DNA of 64,000 nucleotides from Priestia abyssalis (GTDB taxonomy: Bacteria > Bacillota > Bacilli > Bacillales > Bacillaceae_H), in the NCBI RefSeq assembly GCF_002019595.1, contig NZ_KV917369.1:1016417-1080416 (forward strand). Reading direction: 5' to 3'. Below the pieces are notes generated by a model. It worked only from the letters and a program-made list of their open reading frames with translations, was not told the DNA's origin and ran no database searches. Each line of letters begins with the position of its first letter. The first letter of the stretch is position 1. Positions 60,999 to 64,000 of the stretch are shown here, piece after piece. Position numbers and translations under genes: made by a program.

Positions 60999-62297
60999 AT
61001 GTGGTAAGAAGGCTAATTGATATAAGAATAATACGGCAAATAGATATAAAAGAGGGTCGACTTCTTTTGCTTTGCCTTTTACGACTTTCATTAACGGATA
61101 AGCGATGAAGCCTAAAGCGATACCAGTTGCAATACTTGATGTCAGCGGCATGCTTAAGATGACAAGGAATGCAGGGAACGCTTCATCCAGCTCTGACCAG
61201 TTGATCTCAGAAACGGCGCCCATCATTAAACTTCCAACAATAATAAGCGCTGGAGCTGTAATGGCAGAAATGCCGGATACCGCTCCAACCAACGGACCGA
61301 AGAAGGCGGCGATGATGAATAGAATGGCGACTGTCAGCCCCGTTAATCCTGTACGGCCGCCTGCGGCTACACCGGCAGAAGATTCAATATAAGCAGAGGT
61401 AGGACTTGTCCCGAACATCGCTCCGATGGACGTACCAAATGAATCAGCCAGTAATGCCTGACGGGCACGCGGCATCGTTTTTCCCTTCATTAATCCTGCC
61501 TGTTGGGCCACACCAATCATAGTGCCGGTTGTATCAAAAATAGTGACTAATAAGAAAGAAAAAACAACGGCATATAAGCTGTTCTGAATCACATCCCCAA
61601 AAGCTGCAATCGGGTTGGCAATCAGTAACCCTTCAGGAAGATGCGGCATAGCCACAAACCCTTCTTTAAACGAAAGTTCTCCAGTGAAGTAAGCGACAAT
61701 CCCTGTCACAATCATTCCGAAGAATAAAGCTCCGTTTACGCCGAGCACCATTAAGACGAGCGTGACGGCAAGGCCGATTAAGGCTAGCACCACAGAAGGA
61801 GAGTGAAGGTCACCCAATGCGACCAAGTTTGTCGGATGATCCGTGATGATACCTGTTAAGCGAAGACCGATGAAAGCGATAAATAGCCCGATTCCCGCTG
61901 TAATTCCGTGTTTTAAGTTGCCGGGAATTGCTTCAATCAATTTTTCGCGAAATGATGTTAATGATAAAATAACAAAAATTAAACCGGCTATAAAAACGGC
62001 AGCAAAGGCCGATTGATAATCGATACCGCCATGGGAGCCAACTACTGAATAGGCAAAGTAAGCATTCATGCCCATTCCAGGGGCAATGGCAATCGGATAA
62101 TTGGCCCCAAGCGCCATCCATAACGTTCCGACGATGGATGCGATAATCGTTGCCGTAAACACTTGCTCGAACGGTACGCCTGCATCGGATAAGATAATTG
62201 GATTGACGATGACGATGTATACCATCGTTAAGAACGTTGTAATCCCGGCCAATATTTCGGTTTTTACATTCGTGTTGTACTCTTTAAGTTTAAACAT
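60996..62297 (-). CDS. Guanine/hypoxanthine permease (AzgA/NCS2, PbuG/PbuO type)
   Basis: A 433-residue transporter with about 12-14 segments. The start (TNVKTEILAGITTFLTMVYIVIVNP), the APGMGMNAYFAYSV segment and the substrate site GTSPTSAYIESSAG are those of PbuG/PbuO-type guanine and hypoxanthine permeases. GGAGGG precedes the ATG. A PurR-type box overlaps the leader and a perfect one lies further upstream, supporting purine control. I cannot decide between PbuG and PbuO by eye; no guanine riboswitch was seen in the leader. Confidence 0.92.
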   Translation of the reverse strand: MFKLKEYNTNVKTEILAGITTFLTMVYIVIVNPIILSDAGVPFEQVFTATIIASIVGTLWMALGANYPIAIAPGMGMNAYFAYSVVGSHGGIDYQSAFAAVFIAGLIFVILSLTSFREKLIEAIPGNLKHGITAGIGLFIAFIGLRLTGIITDHPTNLVALGDLHSPSVVLALIGLAVTLVLMVLGVNGALFFGMIVTGIVAYFTGELSFKEGFVAMPHLPEGLLIANPIAAFGDVIQNSLYAVVFSFLLVTIFDTTGTMIGVAQQAGLMKGKTMPRARQALLADSFGTSIGAMFGTSPTSAYIESSAGVAAGGRTGLTGLTVAILFIIAAFFGPLVGAVSGISAITAPALIIVGSLMMGAVSEINWSELDEAFPAFLVILSMPLTSSIATGIALGFIAYPLMKVVKGKAKEVDPLLYLFAVLFLYQLAFLPH

Positions 62298-62308
62298 AAT
62301 TCCCTCCG

Positions 62309-62321
62309 AATAACGAACATT
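62309..62321. promoter_or_regulatory. PurR-box-like site in leader of purine permease
   Basis: AATAACGAACATT fits the PurBox AWWWCCGAACWWT at 12 of 13 positions. Confidence 0.45.
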
Positions 62322-62336
62322 TCAAAAGCCTCTATT

Positions 62337-62365
62337 ATAATATGGCTATTTCTCATCAATTGCAA
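62337..62365 (-). promoter_or_regulatory. Sigma-A promoter of purine permease
   Basis: TTGCAA, 17 bases, TATTAT on the minus strand, 40 bases before the start. Confidence 0.55.
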
Positions 62366-62421
62366 GAACAATCTTCATTTTTTCTTGGGAAATATGCATG
62401 AATTTAAAGGAACTTTACCAA

Positions 62422-62434
62422 AATGTTCGGTTTT
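62422..62434 (-). promoter_or_regulatory. PurR box upstream of purine permease promoter
   Basis: On the minus strand AAAACCGAACATT is a perfect PurBox. A weaker inverted half (TTTTTGAACATAT) lies directly beside it, as in paired PurR sites. Confidence 0.65.
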
Positions 62435-62679
62435 TGAACATATTCAACTTCAAGATAAAGGATAATAATCGTTTTTTGTATGATGTTGTTTTTCAATAGT
62501 ATCTCTTACTTTTCTGTTCTTCATCATATTATGGATTAAAAAAACAAGTTTTCTTTTCATTCTTTTTGGGGAGTGATTAGAGAAAATGTTGAACGAAGAC
62601 TAGTTTTGTCAAGTGTGAAGGAGTCTGTCCTTTTTTCTAGAAGTGTGACAATATAGAATTCGAGGATGGAGTGAGAAAA

Positions 62680-63180
62680 ATGATGAAAACGAGCGATGTG
62701 GCGAAAGAGCTTGGTATCAATCCGAAAACGGTATTAAAATGGGTTAAACAGCACGACATTCCTTGTGAAAAGAATGAACTGGGCCATTTTGAATTTACGG
62801 ACCAACATCTCGAGCAGCTGAAGCAAGTCCAATCAAACTCACCATCACAGCGTGTGGCGTCAACAGTATCCAAACGTGAGGGGACAGTGTCCCTCACTAT
62901 AGAAGAAACGGAAAAATGGCAGGAGATGCAAAAGCAGATAGATCAGATGTTAATGCGTCTGATGGAAAATGAGAGGCGAATCGAAGAAAAAGCAGGGGAA
63001 GTCGTGACGTTTCAAATATTAGAACATCGTTCCGAGATTGACGATCTTCAACAGAAAGTGGAAAAACTGGAAGCGCGCATTCAAGAACTGGAAGAGAAAA
63101 AGCAAACGGAATCCTCCCTTTCTCATCTTCCCCAAAAACGTACTTCAAGGTGGAGAACCTTCCTTACAAATCTCCTTTAA
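62680..63180 (+). CDS. racA: RacA-like chromosome-anchoring protein
   Basis: About 166 residues: an N-terminal MerR-like winged helix (TSDVAKELGINPKTVLKWVKQ, NELGHFEFTDQHL), a central coiled coil (about 70-150, EETEKWQEMQKQIDQML and DDLQQKVEKLEARIQELEEK) and a basic amphipathic C-terminus (RTSRWRTFLTNLL). This layout matches RacA, which anchors the chromosome at the pole in sporulating Bacillus through DivIVA. The ATG at 62680 is preferred over a GTG at 62671. A short hairpin (AAGGA/TCCTT with Ts, about 62620) lies upstream. Confidence 0.82.
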   Translation: MMKTSDVAKELGINPKTVLKWVKQHDIPCEKNELGHFEFTDQHLEQLKQVQSNSPSQRVASTVSKREGTVSLTIEETEKWQEMQKQIDQMLMRLMENERRIEEKAGEVVTFQILEHRSEIDDLQQKVEKLEARIQELEEKKQTESSLSHLPQKRTSRWRTFLTNLL

Positions 63181-63208
63181 AAAACGCCTGAGCAGGCGTT
63201 TTTTTATT
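63179..63208 (+). terminator. Terminator of racA
   Basis: AAAACGCCTG pairs with CAGGCGTTTT, followed by Ts. Confidence 0.88.
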
Positions 63209-63355
63209 GTACGTTCGAAAGTCCGCATGAATCTGCAAAGTAAGGGAGTCATGTGTAGTACAAATGTCATTGTTACATCTAGTCAAAATGAGAAAAGGTG
63301 ATATGATAGGAAATATGGTATTGTTTCGTATTTTTATAAATTTGGGGTGAACATA

Positions 63356-64000
63356 ATGGTTTTTTTCAGAAAAAAGGAGAAAGATACGAGGGAAGAATGG
63401 CAGCAGCATGTAGAGGCCATACCTGTTCGCATAGACTTATCAAGTGAAGAAGCAAAGAGACAGCTGCATATGATTTCGCTGACAGAAAAGGATTTGAAGG
63501 TAGCGGCCGCTTTAAAGCCTGTTATCCAGCAAGACCTTGACGCAGTCGCCCGCCGTTTTTATGAAGGATTGAAGAGCGAACCGTCTTTGTTCGAAATCAT
63601 TGAAAAGCACAGCAGCATCGATCGCTTGCAAAAGACGCTTCGTATACATATTGAAGAAATGTTCAACGGAGTCATTGATGAAGAGTATTTAATAAAAAGA
63701 AAACGGATTGCGCAAATGCATGTGAAAATCGGCCTTGAACCGAAATGGTATGTACTGGCGTTCCAAAATTTATTTTATTCGATTGTTCAAATCATTGGCG
63801 AGCATTCTCTTAGTAAAGAAGATACAGTTCAGGCAATCAGCTCTGTGTCAAAGGTCATGAATTTTGAGGAACAGGTAGTATTGGACGAGTACCGCCATCT
63901 ATATGAAAGCATTCATGAGGAAGCAGAAGACAAATACCGTAAGCTGCTTCAACAAATTAGTGGAAGCGCTTATCAATTAGCGGTGGTTTCTGAGCAAACG
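63356..64000 (+). CDS. hemAT: HemAT-type globin-coupled aerotaxis transducer, 3' end outside window
   Basis: The visible 215 codons encode a globin sensor domain: KRQLHMISLTEKDLKVAAAL, then FYEGLKSEPSL, and the proximal haem ligand His122 in RIAQMHVKIGLEPKWY, followed by the helix start of the MCP signalling part (EDKYRKLLQQISGSAYQL). HemAT senses oxygen and feeds the chemotaxis pathway through CheA. The start follows GGGGTGA. The signalling tip lies beyond the window. Confidence 0.9.
   Translation, partial: MVFFRKKEKDTREEWQQHVEAIPVRIDLSSEEAKRQLHMISLTEKDLKVAAALKPVIQQDLDAVARRFYEGLKSEPSLFEIIEKHSSIDRLQKTLRIHIEEMFNGVIDEEYLIKRKRIAQMHVKIGLEPKWYVLAFQNLFYSIVQIIGEHSLSKEDTVQAISSVSKVMNFEEQVVLDEYRHLYESIHEEAEDKYRKLLQQISGSAYQLAVVSEQT

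Noticed and set aside
61000..62300. Plus-strand frames across the purine permease gene (61105-61392, 62101-62313)
   Set aside because: Antisense to a clear 12-14 segment transporter; no independent support.
62298..62680. Guanine riboswitch upstream of the purine permease
   Set aside because: I looked for the purine aptamer core on the minus strand and did not find it; PurR-like boxes explain control instead.
1..64000. CRISPR arrays, prophage, rRNA or tRNA genes
   Set aside because: No regularly spaced direct repeats, phage structural genes or tRNA/rRNA signatures were seen on reading both strands.

Overview
The window looks like the chromosome of an aerobic, motile, endospore-forming member of the Bacillaceae; I cannot name the genus. 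The evidence is strong Gram-positive ribosome sites (AGGAGG types), a RacA-like chromosome-anchoring protein, a HemAT-like oxygen sensor, an LCP/Wzz/tyrosine-kinase envelope locus, an S-layer protein with three SLH domains, an S-box (SAM) riboswitch, PurR-type boxes and catabolite-repression (cre)-like sites. No rRNA or tRNA genes and no CRISPR array were seen.

Layout. 1-1165: truncated IS110-family transposase and its non-coding flank. 1287-7667: PucR-type regulator, CoA-acylating malonate/methylmalonate-semialdehyde dehydrogenase, class III omega-aminotransferase and amino acid permease, which together fit beta-alanine (or related omega-amino acid) use. 7915-10023: methyltransferase, a gene relic and a diguanylate cyclase. 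10209-19607 (minus strand): a sigma-54-controlled unit with two ureohydrolases, an SSS symporter, aldehyde dehydrogenase, NCS1 permease, nitrilase-family amidase, the stub of a cyclase gene and a PAS-AAA-HTH activator, best read as catabolism of guanidino compounds. The sigma-54 promoter and the start of one ureohydrolase are present twice, the second copy decayed.

19851-34269: an aromatic-type catabolic cluster. A divergent MFS importer faces an alpha/beta hydrolase, IclR regulator, cupin, extradiol-type dioxygenase, an SDR with an abnormal active site, a ThDP enzyme, aldehyde dehydrogenase, aspartate-dehydrogenase-like protein, two-subunit Rieske dioxygenase, dihydrodiol-dehydrogenase-like SDR and a two-domain VOC protein. 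Three nearly identical palindromes just downstream of promoters suggest one operator set for the IclR protein. A DHA2-type MFS exporter and a decayed malic enzyme follow.

37605-54362: sensory and envelope genes: an MCP-like protein with its sensor at the C-terminus, Wzz/tyrosine kinase/LCP, two tandem membrane-anchored paralogues of unknown function, the S-layer protein, an SGNH-like protein, PilZ and MHYT-PAS-GGDEF-EAL c-di-GMP proteins, a glycosyltransferase, a chromate-transporter-family protein and signal peptidase I. 54638-64000: a YgjP-like protein lacking its metal site, an MCP pseudogene, a SAM riboswitch in front of an unknown 102-residue protein, an intact MCP, a tiny ORF with its own terminator, an MFS pump, a purine permease, RacA and the start of HemAT.

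The most interesting unexplained structure is non-coding: a dispersed two-hairpin repeat (copies near 24503, 55434 and 60766, decayed copy near 37408) whose first stem changes sequence while its pairing and its loop are kept, and a second repeat family (53622, 56836, collapsed copy at 4527).
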